A stretch of DNA of 64,000 nucleotides from Xiphophorus maculatus (taxonomy: Eukaryota; Chordata; Actinopteri; Cyprinodontiformes; Poeciliidae), in NCBI RefSeq assembly GCF_002775205.1, contig NC_036464.1, positions 248,001 through 312,000 on the forward strand, given 5' to 3'. This document shows positions 25,001 to 36,742 of the stretch, in pieces. The position numbers and the translations under genes were made by a program. How positions within the stretch are numbered: the first letter of the stretch is position 1; the number at the start of each line of letters is the position of its first letter. The notes under the pieces were generated by a model. That model had not been told where the DNA came from, did no database searches, and worked only from the letters and a program-made list of their open reading frames with translations.

Positions 25001-25207
25001 GAGACATCGAGTTCCTGCGGGAGCGACAGCGACGGCTCCGACTGCAGCCAGGACGGGCCAGAGGACTGCAGCGAGGCCGAGGACGGCGCCCGGCCAGCGG
25101 GCGACGAGGCGACCCACAGAGACACGTTACCACTAAACGAAGAGGCCACGCCCACTCTGCAGACGGACTTCACATCAGAACACTCTGAGAGGACCACACA
25201 TCTCTAG
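19021..25207 (+). CDS. sirt1: NAD-dependent protein deacetylase sirtuin-1
   Basis: Nuclear class III deacetylase of histones, p53 and many regulators. Exons: 19021-19372, 19930-20052, 20167-20402, 20481-20633, 20885-21032, 21116-21195, 22549-22732, 22821-23294, 24924-25207. All are GT-AG with closing phases; product 677 aa (human 747). The start MADRENAL follows AAG and is in frame with exon 2. An acidic/Ser stretch ([19 protein letters not shown]) precedes the core. The [11 protein letters not shown] is kept. The catalytic core shows [27 protein letters not shown], the catalytic His in IQCHG (split by intron 5), two zinc pairs CLVC and [19 protein letters not shown] and INREPLPH. The C-terminal activating segment ([20 protein letters not shown]) is present, followed by an acidic tail. 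The N-terminal poly-Ala/Gly region of mammals is absent. Confidence 0.97.
20705..20795. repeat. dispersed TTTGTATAGCACATTTCAGC tail repeat, copy 1
   Basis: TTTATTTGTATAGCACATTT, CAGCAGCAAGGCATTTCAAA and GTGCTTTACATCA in sirt1 intron 4. It resembles a widespread fish SINE/LINE tail; the family was not assigned. Related copies are near 32574-32690 and 48617-48690. Confidence 0.5.
22001..22494. mobile_element. foldback MITE, family A, copy 2
   Basis: In sirt1 intron 6. The right end TTACATACTGCAGCTTTAA is intact and the left end is worn. The inverted internal blocks AACCAATCAGAGCCAGGA and TCCTGGCTCTGATTGGTTG are 18-bp reverse complements, and CTGTCACTATGTTGA pairs with CACAACATGGTGACAG. Confidence 0.75.
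23318..23780. mobile_element. family B MITE (GGGCAGTATTATG), worn copy
   Basis: In sirt1 intron 8. It shares CAAATTTGACTTTAACGCCTTG, AAATCGGGTCTCTGTCACTTTAAGAAG-like words and GAGAAGTAGCTCATATAATGA with the copies at 38963, 57606 and 61523. The right end is degraded. Confidence 0.5.
24202..24723. mobile_element. foldback MITE, family A, copy 3
   Basis: In sirt1 intron 8. Ends are TTAAAGCTGCAGTTTGTAAC and GTTACATTCTGCAGTTTTAA. Internally, AACAACCAATCACAGCCAGG mirrors CCTGGCTCTGATTGGCTGTT, and GCGCTGTCAATCA mirrors TGATTGACAGCGC, giving long hairpin potential. Confidence 0.8.
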
Positions 25208-25245
25208 GCGTACATTTCACAAAGCACTAACTGTCTTCTTGGGTT

Positions 25246-25277
<32 letters not shown>
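25246..25277. repeat. (AT)n microsatellite
   Basis: Alternating AT with one C interruption (ATATACATATAT), about 32 bp, 40 bp after the sirt1 stop. Confidence 0.9.
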
Positions 25278-25509
25278 AAAGACGCATAAATATGTTCTTA
25301 TATTTTTGGCTGTCATACTTACTGTTATTTTTTCATAAAGCTGAAATGGCATCTCACACGTGTGTGTAAACATAGCAGGTCTCTTCTTGTTCGGATTGGT
25401 CGAAAGCTTCATGAGCTGCTTGGTTTCGTTTCATTGCATCCATTTTTTCTCTTAAATTCACCCACTCTGTTCCTGCAACACTTTGTTCTATGACGGCATT
25501 TTAAAGCCA

Positions 25510-26225
25510 CTGTAAATGGGGGAAAAAAGACAGAATTTCTAACAAAACAACTCAACAATTTCTGAGTTTGGAAAGTTTAAAAATTGCTTTAAAGAGATCT
25601 GAAATTTTGAGAGGAATCTTGGGAATTTCCTCGAAGAAACTTGAAAATTTGCGAGTTTTAAAAGTTGAAAATTGTTAGAAAAAATAAGAAATATTGAGAT
25701 CCCACAATTTTTCTAGAAAGATTTTGATTTCTGAGTTTGAAAAGTTGAACATTTTCCTGAAAAAACATATTTGAGATTAATCTCAGCAATTTTTGAATTT
25801 GGAAAGTTGAAAAGTTGCTAGAAAAAAAATCTGAAACTTTCAGATTAACTTCAGAAACTTTCATAAAAAACCTTGAAAAATGTTAGTTTCAAAATTTAAA
25901 AGTTTTTTACTTAAGGAAATTTTAGTCCAAATTCTAGACATTTCCAAGTTGCTTCTAGGAAAAATTTGAGAATAATTTCAAAATGTATGAGTTCTTTCTA
26001 GCAAATTTTCAACTTTTAAAAGTCAGAAATATATATATACATATATATATATATTTTTTTTTTAGAAAATTTCAAAGATTAATCTAAAAATTTCAGCATT
26101 TTTCTAGCAATTTTTTAAACTTTTCAAACTCAGAAATGTCCACGTTTATTCTTTCTAGACAACTTCTGAGATTAATCTAAAAATGTGAGTTTTTTGGTGA
26201 AAATATACTGTTTTTATGGTATTTT
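25510..26225. repeat. low-complexity array with GAGATTAATCTC palindromes
   Basis: Around ten imperfect units containing TTTCTGAGTTTGGAAAGTT, GTTGAAAATTGTTAGAAAAA and TTTGAGATTAATCTCAGC lie inside the presumed sirt1 3' UTR. A second AT run is at 26030-26052. Same type as 6640-7430 and 63000-63525. Confidence 0.6.
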
Positions 26226-26982
26226 TTTACCCATCTACAATGGCTCTGATTTAAGGTCATAATGTTGAGTTTTGTTCTCCTAAATCGCTCTGATTCTGAC
26301 AGTGGTTTCTGATTAGGAAGCATGTACGTTTAGAAGCCTGCTGCCTGTTTATTACTGGATTCTCAAGAGTTTCAGGCACATTTTTTGCTGATTTGTTAAC
26401 CTGCATGAGATATAAATTCAGTTTTCCCCCTTTCTTTGGGTAAATTATGGAAATAAGGAACAGTACTCTTTAATTTCAAACCAAAGAAGGTATTACCTGC
26501 ACACTCATCTGTGGTTTTGTATGTCCTGTCCTTTAAAATCTTCATTGGGCAGCTACTTTTCTGGTCAAGCCTCTTATTTTTATATTTGGGAGTGAGACAT
26601 ACTCGTCAACGGGTAGATGGTAGTTTTTAATTTGTATAAAGTTGTACCAGAGGCTTTATATGGAGGAGAGGTCTGGCTATACTGAGCTGTAAGCTGTAGA
26701 AATATACTCTAATCGAAAACCGGCACTTTTTTCTTTTCTGTACGACGTCCGGTTTTGTTGCCTCTCTTTGTTTTAGAGGGAAACGGAACTAAAATCCTGT
26801 TAGATTGGCTACAGCAAAACATTACATATGCTTTTTGGAGGCTGATGTTTTGTAAACCAGATTTTAAGAAATGTTTTTATATCATAACTGTTTCTTCTTT
26901 GGGGTCTGACTAAAAAACAAACAGAAAGCTCTTGCGATTTTTTTTTCCATTGAAGGCATCTTTTCTCCACATGAAAAATAAA

Positions 26983-28066
26983 AACTTAATTAGAAAATGT
27001 GACTGAATTAAAACAGGGTATCCGTGCATCCTTAAGTCTTAATATATCTTAAATTAAGGCTTTAGAATGTCTTAAGTTCAATTTTAAAATAGTGGCCGTT
27101 ATTATCTTAATTACAGATCTCACCTTTTGTCATGACAGAACAATTTAATCTCGTATATTCTATGAATTACTTATTTTCTCGGGAATTTTCTGTCAGGCAA
27201 ACGTTTGAGTCGCACCCAAGATGTGACTCGAGACCGTCGAGGCTAGCTAACTAGCTGCTAACATCAATGCTAACTAGCTGCTAACATCAATGCTAACTAG
27301 CTGTGTTGCGTCCGTGTTGGCTGGACGAAGTTTGTACATTTCTGTGGAGATACAAGTTTTTATTTTTTATTCATAATGGTCTTAAAATGTCTACAGAAAC
27401 CATATAAAAACAAAAATGTAATAATTGATGGTCAAATCCAATCAAATATAATTTTTAGTTTTGACGAATGTTGATTCTTCAAGCTTTTGAGCGGTACAAG
27501 TGAATAAATATGCAGGTAACGTGTCTGCGTCTTAACACGGCGTATTAGGGAAATTTAGAAAAAAGAGTCAATTTTCGCCAAAAGACTTAGAAATTTTCTT
27601 GGGGAAAAAAATAGTAATTTCAAAACTCTAGAATGTTAGAATTAACTAAGTTCAAAATCCAACACACATTCAGGTACAGCGGAGATGCTAGGTAGTTGAA
27701 ACACCAAAACTCGAGAAATAACTTTATTGTCATATCCTCAGAAACAAACTGGGCAACACAATTAGTAGCCAACTTAGTAAGACAATTATAAAAACATGAT
27801 TAAGCCTATTTTATTCGCAAATATGGGCACAGTCGTGTTAAAATCATTTATTGTTTTAAAGTGCTTACATTGTACTATAGCCCATTTATTCATACATTGG
27901 CTATGCCTGCTTATAATATTGTATTTGTTGAAAGACATCTAACCAAATCTCCAGTTCTATACTTCACTTCATAAAGTTTTAGAATATATATAATAAAATC
28001 TAATATTTATTTAATAAATTGAAAAAAGATTCTTAGTTTACTTCTGACCAAATGGCAAAAATTTAC
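26983..28066. other. sirt1-cacul1 intergenic sequence
   Basis: No exon or RNA gene is seen. It includes a 23-bp unit (TAACTAGCTGCTAACATCAATGC) repeated about 2.5 times at 27248-27303, a short TTTCTTGG/AGAAATT low-complexity patch at 27545-27660, and AT-rich sequence leading into a tetranucleotide microsatellite. Confidence 0.5.
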
Positions 28067-28215
<149 letters not shown>

Positions 28216-28379
28216 AAAAGCAAGTTATGTTTTTGCTAATTTTTTAAAAAAATATTTTTATTGGTGTTTTGCTATATTTACAGAGATAATTTAAGGTGCA
28301 GGTCCTTCGTAAGTAACACTGCGTTACATGCTGATTTAATTTGATTCACGAACACAGTTCATTTTTGTTTCTTTTTGTC

Positions 28380-28621
28380 ACTGTTATTGGTACTACAGTG
28401 GACGGGCCAACCCAACAGGTTGGAACTACATTTCCCATCGGATGATGGGAGAGGATTCTCTGCTGTCCTGCGATACAAACTGTCGTAAAATGTGAGCTCA
28501 GAGCAGAAAGAGGGATGCACAGCACCGAGCACGGCTGAGAGTTTTTATTTGTTTTCGCTTGTTTCTGTCAGAATGTGTCAGTAGTTCTGTTCGGTTCTGG
28601 ACCTCAATTGCTATCGTCAAG
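28380..28621 (+). promoter_or_regulatory. cacul1 promoter region with ZNF143/THAP11-like motif
   Basis: AACTACATTTCCCA at 28424-28437 resembles the ACTACAATTCCCA element bound by ZNF143/THAP11 in vertebrate TATA-less promoters. It lies about 190 bp upstream of the chosen ATG. The start site is not known. Confidence 0.45.
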
Positions 28622-31600
28622 ATGGAGGCCATGGAGGACGACAGCTCGGAGGTTAAAGACGACCACAACCACAACTATTGCGGTGGTAAAGTCAGGGCGG
28701 CGCTTAGCAGCCAGGTACCGGATGGAGTAGGAGCCCCTGAGCCCGTCTGTCCAACGGTACCGGGGGGAGAACCGGCGAAGCGGCAGGCGAAACCGTGGTC
28801 CGGTAGTCCCCGCGGGTCAAAGTTCATGGACTCGGACACAGGCAGTGAGAGCAGCGAAGTTAGCGAGCCGGACTGCTCGGCTGCTAGCACCGAGGACAAA
28901 TTCAGACTCGACTCCACTTCCAAGTTTCGTAAGGGCCCGAAGAGCCGCGGTCCATCTGCAGCTCGGTTCTAGGTTCTGTTTTTACCGCTAAAGCGGTGCT
29001 TTCAGGTGACTGACCACCCCTCTTTCCCTTGACCCAGTGTTGAATGCGATGGCAGTAGAAGACTACCGGAAAAACCACTGGCCCAACCTGGAGGAGGCGA
29101 TAGACCGCCTGCTGATCCAGAACTTCTCGGACCACATTTCGGTCTCCTACGCTCAGATCTACGGGTAAGACTGGATGCACACCAGGGCCGGTCCAAAATA
29201 CCGTGAGGCCCCGGGGAGGGGGCAGTTGATTTGTGGGTACCGACTCTAGTTTGTGTTATTTATTAAAACAAATACCAGTAAAAGAAAAATCACAGATCAT
29301 TCCTCCAACTTTCTGAGAGCGTACTGGTACCAAAGTGAACAAAGAATTAAAGCTGCAGAATAAGTTCTGATGTAGCGAACTTTCCAATCTACTGGCTGGT
29401 CTGTGTCCTCCCAGAAGCATGAAAATCAGCCTATGGAACCCTGGCATGTTTTCTTTTTATCTGGAAATTTTGCACATGTGCACCTCGCTGGAGGGCAAAA
29501 AGGCGAATCTTTTGCATTCTGTTTGTAGCCGGCAACAATCCAGTCAACAAAATAAAACCTGGAGATGTAGGTATTATTAGCTTAGTGCGCCACAGCAAAG
29601 GGAAAGATAACGCAGAGAAAAGTTACATGCTGCAACTTTAAAACTGTTACAGAACCACACAAAAATGTACATCTCATTGTTTTAAAGTTATTTTAATGAG
29701 ATGCCAGAGCAAGGATGTTCAAAATTTGGCACCTGCCATTGATTTTATGCAAATTATAATTCAAGGATTAAACAAATTAGGACAAAACTACAACTTTTTA
29801 AATTAAAATTTGCTTGCAAAAATGTTAGATGCAACATAAAGTGATCATGATCATCTTTTCCAAGCTCTCTGGTTTCCTTCTGTTGCTATGGTAACTAGGA
29901 TCACATCTGCTCATTGATTTATTTGTTAAAAAAGTAATAATTAACTTTATTTGTTTAATTAAATTAGTTGTTAGATTGGAGAGTAGATAAAAAAAAATTC
30001 CAACATTTCATGTGGATGAAAACATTTCTGAAACCGATCTTGTGTGTAAAATATTATTATTTTTAAACAAAATGGTGGCGACATTTGTTTTTAAAAAGAC
30101 ACAAGAGATGTTTTTTTTTTTCCTTTTTAGAGAATTGGTTGTTTCTGGTGGAACATATTTATAAACAAATTCTTTTTGGTTTTATGTTTCATGCAAAATG
30201 TACTATTTGGCTTATTTTCTCATCTGAGAACGTTGTTCTTTAAGCAGTTTGATTGCATGAGTAAACTCAGGTAGACAGAATGCTGAAACTGAACCAGAAG
30301 ACACTACTGCAAAGCATTACTTAAAGATTTAAACATTTCTGTAACCAGATTATTGTAGATTTCTTTATTTTTATTTTCTGGTATCAACCTGCTCTGGCCA
30401 CCAGGGGGCGCCAAGCTGTTTTTACATCAGGGGTCGGCAAATACATTAATATTGTAACAGAAGGTAAACTTAAAGCACAACAGAGTCACGTGGTGCGTCA
30501 ATCCATCCAGGACGCACTGCAGGGAAAATAAACATTTAATCATGAATGCTAATTATGTATACACTTAGTCATTTTGATAATAGGCTAATATAGCTAATAT
30601 AAACACTTAAAGATTGTTTTGCCTTCATTATAAACCTTATATAAGGCTTTTAATTTTTTGCGGCTGCAGACAGATTTGTTTTTTGTTTTTCTGGTCCAAA
30701 ATGGCTCTTTCAACATGTTGGGTTGCCGACCCCTGATCTAGATCAACTAAAATGTAGGACTTGATTGTTTCCTCTGACTTGTTTTCTCAGCTACGTCTAC
30801 AAGTGTGTTTGCCAGCAGCACTCTGAGCTGCTCTACAGCGACCTGACCTCCAAGATTTCAGCTCACCTGCAGCAGGTTTCCACACAACTACAGGTGAGAA
30901 AACCCAAATCCAGCGAATTACCACCAGATAAAACTAAATAAAACTAAGATATGTTGCTTATTTACAGGCCAGCCCAACTGAAAACCTGATTGAAAACTTC
31001 AACATCGCTCTGACTCAGTACTTAGCGTCTCTTCAGTGTATCGTTCCAGTGTTTATATACTTGGTAGGTATTATCTGTAACCAAAGAGAAACTTTTTTAA
31101 AGCTGGTTTTAATGTTTTTTTTCTTCAACATTTTCAGAACAAGTTTTATATTGAGTCGAAACTGAACCGAGACCTGAAAGAGGATCTGATGAAGCTGTTT
31201 GCAGACCATGTTGCAGAAGAACATCTAAGCAAGTTGATGCGTGAGTGAACGTGATTATTGCAAAAGTCTTCATAACCTTTCAACTTTTTCACTCTCACAC
31301 TAAAACAAACTTTTAAGTTACTTTTGGATGATTTTATTGTGATGGAACAAAACAAAGTTGTGTGGTTTGTTGTGTTCCTTTGTATGGAGCTATATTAGGG
31401 TCATAAGTTTGTTCAAAAATAATTTTGAAACTAAAAAAAAAAAGATTTTAAAAACTTCTTGCCTTGTTTGAGCGGAGACCTAAAGTGTTGCAGGTTTGGA
31501 ATTATGATTGACATCTACAGAGATAAATTGAGATCATAAAGTTGGAAGGAAAAACTGGGAAATTTAAATAAATAAATAAAAAGAAATTGAAAGAATTTTG

Positions 31601-33316
31601 AAGCTGAAAAATATAATTTGTAACAGAAAAAAATTCATGAACCGGAAAAATTTCTTTTCAGTTTATGGCCCTCATGTCCATATTATGGACCTTATGTGGG
31701 GCTATAAAGTCTTTAAAAAAATTAGAGTATGAAAAAAACTGAAAGAGTTTGGAAACTCAAAAAAAAATACTGAAAGTGGAGGAAAAAATGAAAGTGAAAA
31801 AAACTGTTGAAAGTGACTGTAAGAAAGTCTGAAAGTGAAAAAAACTGTTGAATCTTAAAGGTAGTTTTGATTTTGATTTTGGTCAAAATTTGCTTTTATT
31901 TTTATATTAAAATAAAGGCTCAAACCATGTGGCCCTAATTTACTTCCATACCATAGCTTACAGGATACTGTTTGTTCTCCAACAAACCTTATTAGTATCT
32001 AGGATAGGGGTGTCAAAAGTTTTTGTACATCAGTTGAAATCTAATCCCAGCCTCCAAAAATATAATTTTTAAAAATAAAAATGTTTTTATTTCTAACCTA
32101 CTTGGTAACGAAGATGAAATAATTTTCTTGTAGGAAAGGGATTACAGATCAAATGTTTTTTTTTTTCTAGCTAAGAATACTTTCCTAAAGCACCAGCCGT
32201 CCTGTTAATTTTCCAGTTTTTGTTTTTTTTTCAGCTCTGCTCATTAAAGCTCACTCCATGCCGTTCCAAGTGCAGCCGTCGACGATGGCCAGCGTGGTGA
32301 AAGGCCTCCACAGCCTGCGACCAGGTGGCCAATCAACGTTTTTAACGAAAGAGATCAATAACTTTAACATCTTTCTGATGGATAAATGTTTTGTTTCTGT
32401 TTCAGAGTGGGCCCAGCTCGCTCCGGCCCTCTTCTCCAGCTTCATCCCACAGATCCACCCCCCCGCCATGGAGTCGCAGCTGCTCGATTACGCCGACTGC
32501 GACCGGAAGCTGCAGATGGAGCTCTCCATGAACGGCTTTCCACGGCTAGTTTCCCTCCACTTCACACCAATCAATCAATAAATCAATCAAATTTATTTGT
32601 GTTGCACATTTCAGCAACAAGGCTTTTCAAAGGATTTTATCATGAAAACACAAAAATAAAAATCATTAAAATCAAAATGCAGTCACCAGAAAGGTTGGTA
32701 TAGTTAACAAAAATCATTTTTGTGAATTGAAATAAATAAAAACGGCAGTTTTCACCAGTTGTCAACCAGTTACGGGACTCCATACTGGCGGCAATTACGC
32801 TAGCCCACAAAATGGCAACCCCAAAAGTTGGAAAAATTTATTCAATAAAAACTGTATATATTTTTTGAAAATGGTCTCTTCTTCCTAGTGTTCACTACCC
32901 AAACTTAATCATAATACTTTATTCATTTTTAGGTGCGAAATTTAAAAATGTCAAAGTATAAGAAAATTTGTAAAAACAAAAAAATATTTAATAAATAGTG
33001 TGTTTGCACTCTAAGAAGAAATTAAAACTATCTGAATTAGACAAAAAGTCACAAAACTATATTGAAAAACCCCTAAATATTTTAACTTTAGTCACCAGTT
33101 AAGGCCTTGAAATCACAACTGACATCTACGGAGCGACATTTAGGCAAAATGTTTGTGAAAACTTTGAAAGTTGAAACTGAAAACAAATTTTAAACAGGAA
33201 AAAAAGGATTTGAAGGAAAAAAAATCTGAAACTAACGTTTTTTTCTTTGTTTTGGTTATTTGTTTTCTGTCTCCAGGGGCGACCAATCCCGCAAACGTGC
33301 CAGCGAAGACTCCTGA
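28622..33316 (+). CDS. cacul1: CDK2-associated and cullin domain-containing protein 1
   Basis: Cullin-repeat protein reported to bind CDK2 and promote G1/S transit. Exons: 28622-28928, 29038-29164, 30791-30893, 30968-31063, 31138-31240, 32235-32324, 32406-32544, 33277-33316; 334 aa (human about 369). Exon 1 is the variable Ser/acidic N-terminal region ([12 protein letters not shown]). The conserved part begins [20 protein letters not shown] and continues [57 protein letters not shown] and [15 protein letters not shown], ending [13 protein letters not shown]. Junctions are GT-AG except the last intron, whose phase-consistent donor is GC (CCACG|GCTAGT). Reading through that donor adds only about a dozen residues before a stop at 32579-32581. 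The exon 1 donor (TTTC|GTAAGG) was chosen by phase. Confidence 0.9.
29345..29642. mobile_element. possible short family-A-like MITE
   Basis: Ends ATTAAAGCTGCAGAATAAG and AGTTACATGCTGCAACTTTAA resemble family A termini, but the interior is different. Lies in cacul1 intron 2. Confidence 0.4.
30428..30735. mobile_element. hAT-type MITE with perfect 13-bp inverted termini
   Basis: CAGGGGTCGGCAA at the left is exactly mirrored by TTGCCGACCCCTG at the right. About 308 bp, no coding capacity, in cacul1 intron 2. Clear 8-bp target duplications were not recognised. Confidence 0.75.
32574..32690. repeat. dispersed TTTGTGTTGCACATTTCAGC tail repeat, copy 2
   Basis: AAATTTATTTGTGTTGCACA then TTTCAGCAACAAGGCTTTTCAAAG-type words, immediately after the exon 7 donor of cacul1. 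Related to 20705-20795. Confidence 0.5.
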
Positions 33317-33603
33317 TGGCGCCGGCTCTGTTGCAGAACTCTACTGCGCCTCCTACAGATTGAGCCCACTCGCTGCTCTAAATACACACTCAACATTGCC
33401 TCACGTTCGTCTCTGTTGACGCGACGCCACAAAAACACTGTGAACGACACAACGACCGCAACCTTTTTCATTTTGATGCAAGGGAGGGAAAATCGACACT
33501 CTCAGACTTCCATACACGTTCTTCCCTCTCTGATTCCAGCTGCTGTGATTTGCGTCTGCAGCTGGAAATCCTGTGAATGTTTGATACATAAGGGGCTAAT
33601 AAA
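33317..33603 (+). other. cacul1 3' UTR with AATAAA signal
   Basis: AATAAA at 33598-33603 lies about 280 nt after the stop and is followed by T-rich sequence, a good candidate for the polyadenylation signal of a short 3' UTR. Confidence 0.55.
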
Positions 33604-35330
33604 CACTTTCTAGTTGCTGCTAACCATAATCTTTGTGTTTAAATCCCACAAATCGCTTGTTACAGAAAAAAAAACAAACGTAAGACCTCTGTTGCAATTC
33701 TCTACTTTTACGTTGCCTTTAACGCATAACTAACAAAATAAAACGTTTGCCAAAGAGGAGCAGAAGATATTTAACTATTATATGTGATGCTTTTCATTCA
33801 GGCTCCTTCCTCCCTTTAACGTTTGCACTGATCAGCCATTACCAGTGCATCTTCACATCAGCTGTTAACTTATTTCTGTAATGTAAGATAAAAGTTGTAA
33901 ATTATATTGATTTGCTAATTACAGAATGATGGATGTAAAGAGTTTAATTCTGTTAATTTAATGAAAACTTCAAATTAGGTTTTTTTTGAAAATTACAGCT
34001 ATTTTTTTAAACTCTCTCCTGCAACACTTTTTGTCCTTCCACTAAACTTTCTGTTGAATGCAGCAGCTTCTTTTATGCTCCTTCACTACAAAACCCCAAA
34101 TTTTACTCAAGATTTCTGGTCTATTCATTGTAAATGTCTTGTATTACACAAGACAAAACTAACTTAAGTTACTTTTCAGCAGGAAATTGGAGCTTGTTTA
34201 AAATTAATAATCCATACAGAAAAAAGAGAATTATGACTTTAATCTCAAAATTGTGACTTTTTTTGCTCCAAATTTTGACTTTTTGCAGAATTCTAATTTT
34301 AATCTCAAAATTCTGATTTTTCTCCAAATTCCAACTCCAAAGATTAAAATCTGAATTCTCTTTTTCTGTTGTGGCCCTAATCTTCTTCCATACCATCCAG
34401 ACTAACATCTTATTTCCTTTTTTATTTTATTTTTTGTCTCTCTGCTCTGCTTTTAGCCTTACATGCACAATTTGCAGATTTTTTCCAGAAAGTGCCAGAA
34501 ATCCTTGTGAACCTTTTGATATCCCAGATTCTATTTCTTCATGGATCTGATGAGTCTTTATGCAAACGTTAAGATGTACAGCTTGTTTATAATGTATATA
34601 GTTTGCCACTGCTGCATTTTCCTCTAATAATCTGATGAGTATTTTGATACAAGCTCTTACACTGTTTTAAGTGTAAATAGACGCTCTAGTTTTCTCTCTC
34701 TGTCTTGTTTTTTCTAAAACTTTTTGATGAAGTAGAGAAAGAGTAAAGTTTCAACACTGGATGTAAACAGTTATAGTTTTCCTCCAACAGAATGAGAAAC
34801 AGTTTGTGTTTGTGGAAAATGTTTACAGAGAAACCGACCTGCACGGGAAAATTCTCGTCTAGTTTCAGGAGGAAAACAATGTTTGAGTTTCCAGATTTTT
34901 TTTTTCTCTCAGCTCTGTTTTTACACGATAAATTAATTTCTGATGATCCAGATTGTTTGCTTTTCTCTGCCAGATTTTTAATAAAAGATGCACAAAGAAA
35001 ATGTTTTGGTTTTTCTATCAGTTTATCCAGGAATACTTCATCTGTCTATCATTTATTATCTCTTCATCCATCCATCATCCACTCATCCAAAAATGAACCA
35101 TTTATCCATCCAAATCTTCATCTGACATTTTCTCCATCCATCTGTGCATCCAACCATTACTCCATCCAACATTTTCTCTTTCTACCCATTCGTTCATCGA
35201 ACAATTTATGCGTCCATCCATTTAAATTTGAGTTCTGAAATAACCAGAGAATTCTGGGAATTTGAGTTTGTTAACCTGTCAAACTCTGGATGTTTTGTAG
35301 GAAGATCTCTGACCTCCTAACTCTGGTTCA
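33604..35330. other. cacul1-mypn intergenic sequence
   Basis: AT-rich sequence with no exon or RNA gene recognised. 34080-34200 resembles part of the foldback element nested in mypn intron 1 (AAGACAAAACTAACTTAAGT, TACTTTTCAGCAGGAAATTGGAGC-like). 35040-35220 is rich in CATCCATC words, a decayed tetranucleotide repeat. Confidence 0.45.
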
Positions 35331-35637
35331 TTCAGAATATAGAGGCCCTCTCCCCCTCCTCCTCCTCCGTCCAATGAGGCGGGTCGCCACCCAGAGACAC
35401 ATGGGTCCCATCCCGCCCCAAAAATAACCCTGCCACCGCCGCGCTGTCAAATGCTGCCACTTTCTCCGCTGGTCGCGGCTCCTCCGCTGCTGATTTTCCT
35501 CTGAACTCCGAGCCGGTGGCGGTGTGAGGGAGAGCAGCTGCCTGAATCCGGGACTTCTCCAGGTGGCTGGAAGACTGGGACCCCCCTCCAGCAGCAGCAG
35601 CACAGGTGGTCAGAGACCAGCTGGGTCTATTCTGAAG
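35331..35637 (+). promoter_or_regulatory. mypn promoter and non-coding first exon
   Basis: A GC-rich island contains CCAAT at 35371-35375 and CCAAAAATAA at 35418-35427, one base away from a MEF2 site, which would suit a striated-muscle gene. A good donor (TCTGAAG|GTAAAC) at 35637/35638 probably closes a 5' UTR exon that splices to 36739 (CATTTCAG|CAGCATGG). The start of transcription is not determined. Confidence 0.5.
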
Positions 35638-36742
35638 GTAAACCCGACCCACCCCCATTTTGTTTGGCCTCTCTCTCTTTGTGCCGGTGGCTTATCTATC
35701 TTCAGAAACAAGCTTGGCTCTATTTCTGTAATGAAACGGGACGGGTGTTATCGTCCTCCGCAGCGTCCTGATAATTACACTTCTGTTGTTGTAACTCAAT
35801 AAATCCTGGTCGGAGCTGATCAGAATCAGGCCCAAACGGATAAAAGATTTTTTGTGTTGATTTTCTGCTTGTAAACTGACCCCCCCAGACCAACTTTGCT
35901 ATTATTAGATGTGACGCGCCTGTTTGCAAAGTATTAATGCTCACAACAGCTGCAGCCTGTTGGAAGGGCATCGCTCCTCCTCCTTAATTTGCGCTTCTTT
36001 TTTTTGTCAGCAGCATTTACGAGCTTTTTTTTCCACGTCTGTTTTCGGTAACCTGCATCATACCTGAAGAGGAAAATCCTTTCTCAGTGAAAACGTCATC
36101 CAGGTGTTAGTGCGAGGTGGACAGAGAGAACCGATCCGGGGTCAGGAACCCGATTCCCCCTGCGGAGGAGCAGGAGGCCTGAGGAAGGCCGCAATCCGGC
36201 TAAAATAAAATACTATTTTTACTACACGCCTTCATTTCAGGAGTAATGCGAATTACAAGATTATTGTGTGGTCATTGTACTTTAACTATTTAATATTTAT
36301 GTTTCGACCACAATTTGATGGGGTTTTTTTAGGGCATTTTATGCGAAAAACCAACACATTGCGTGGCGTATAATTGAGGGAAAAGAAAATTACTAATTAG
36401 GACTGCAACAAACAATTAATCGAATAACAAAAGCAACATTCTACATATTCGAATCATTTTATACAATATCAGAAATGCATTATTATTATTATTGTTATTA
36501 TTTATTTTTTTGTTATTTTGTTAGTTTTGTTTGTTAGTATGGATAACTTTGCTTGTTCCCAGTCTGCTGGATCTGATCAATCCGAACAGGATGGAAATGA
36601 TCAAAACAAATGGGATTAAAAAAGGAGTCAATGTGGGAGAACTGTAAGGAAATGTTTGAACCTTTTTTATAACACCCTCCGTTTTCGTGCTTATGAACCC
36701 ATTTATTAGCGTTTGGAACTGATGTGTGGCCATTTCAGCAGC

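Larger units (their letters stand above)
25208..26982 (+). other. probable sirt1 3' UTR with candidate poly(A) signal
   Basis: A long non-coding stretch follows the sirt1 stop codon. An AATAAA at 26977-26982 inside an A-rich context is a candidate polyadenylation signal, which would give a ~1.8-kb 3' UTR like the long one of mammalian SIRT1. The end is not proven by the sequence. Confidence 0.4.

Noticed and set aside
34792-35238. 148-codon ORF rich in Ser/His/Pro between cacul1 and mypn
   Set aside because: Its second half is a decayed CATC-type microsatellite and there is no homology or splice support.
36722-36742. Upstream in-frame ATG (36722) as mypn start
   Set aside because: It lies before a good acceptor (CATTTCAG at 36738), so it is probably intronic; the ATG at 36743 gives the family N-terminus.
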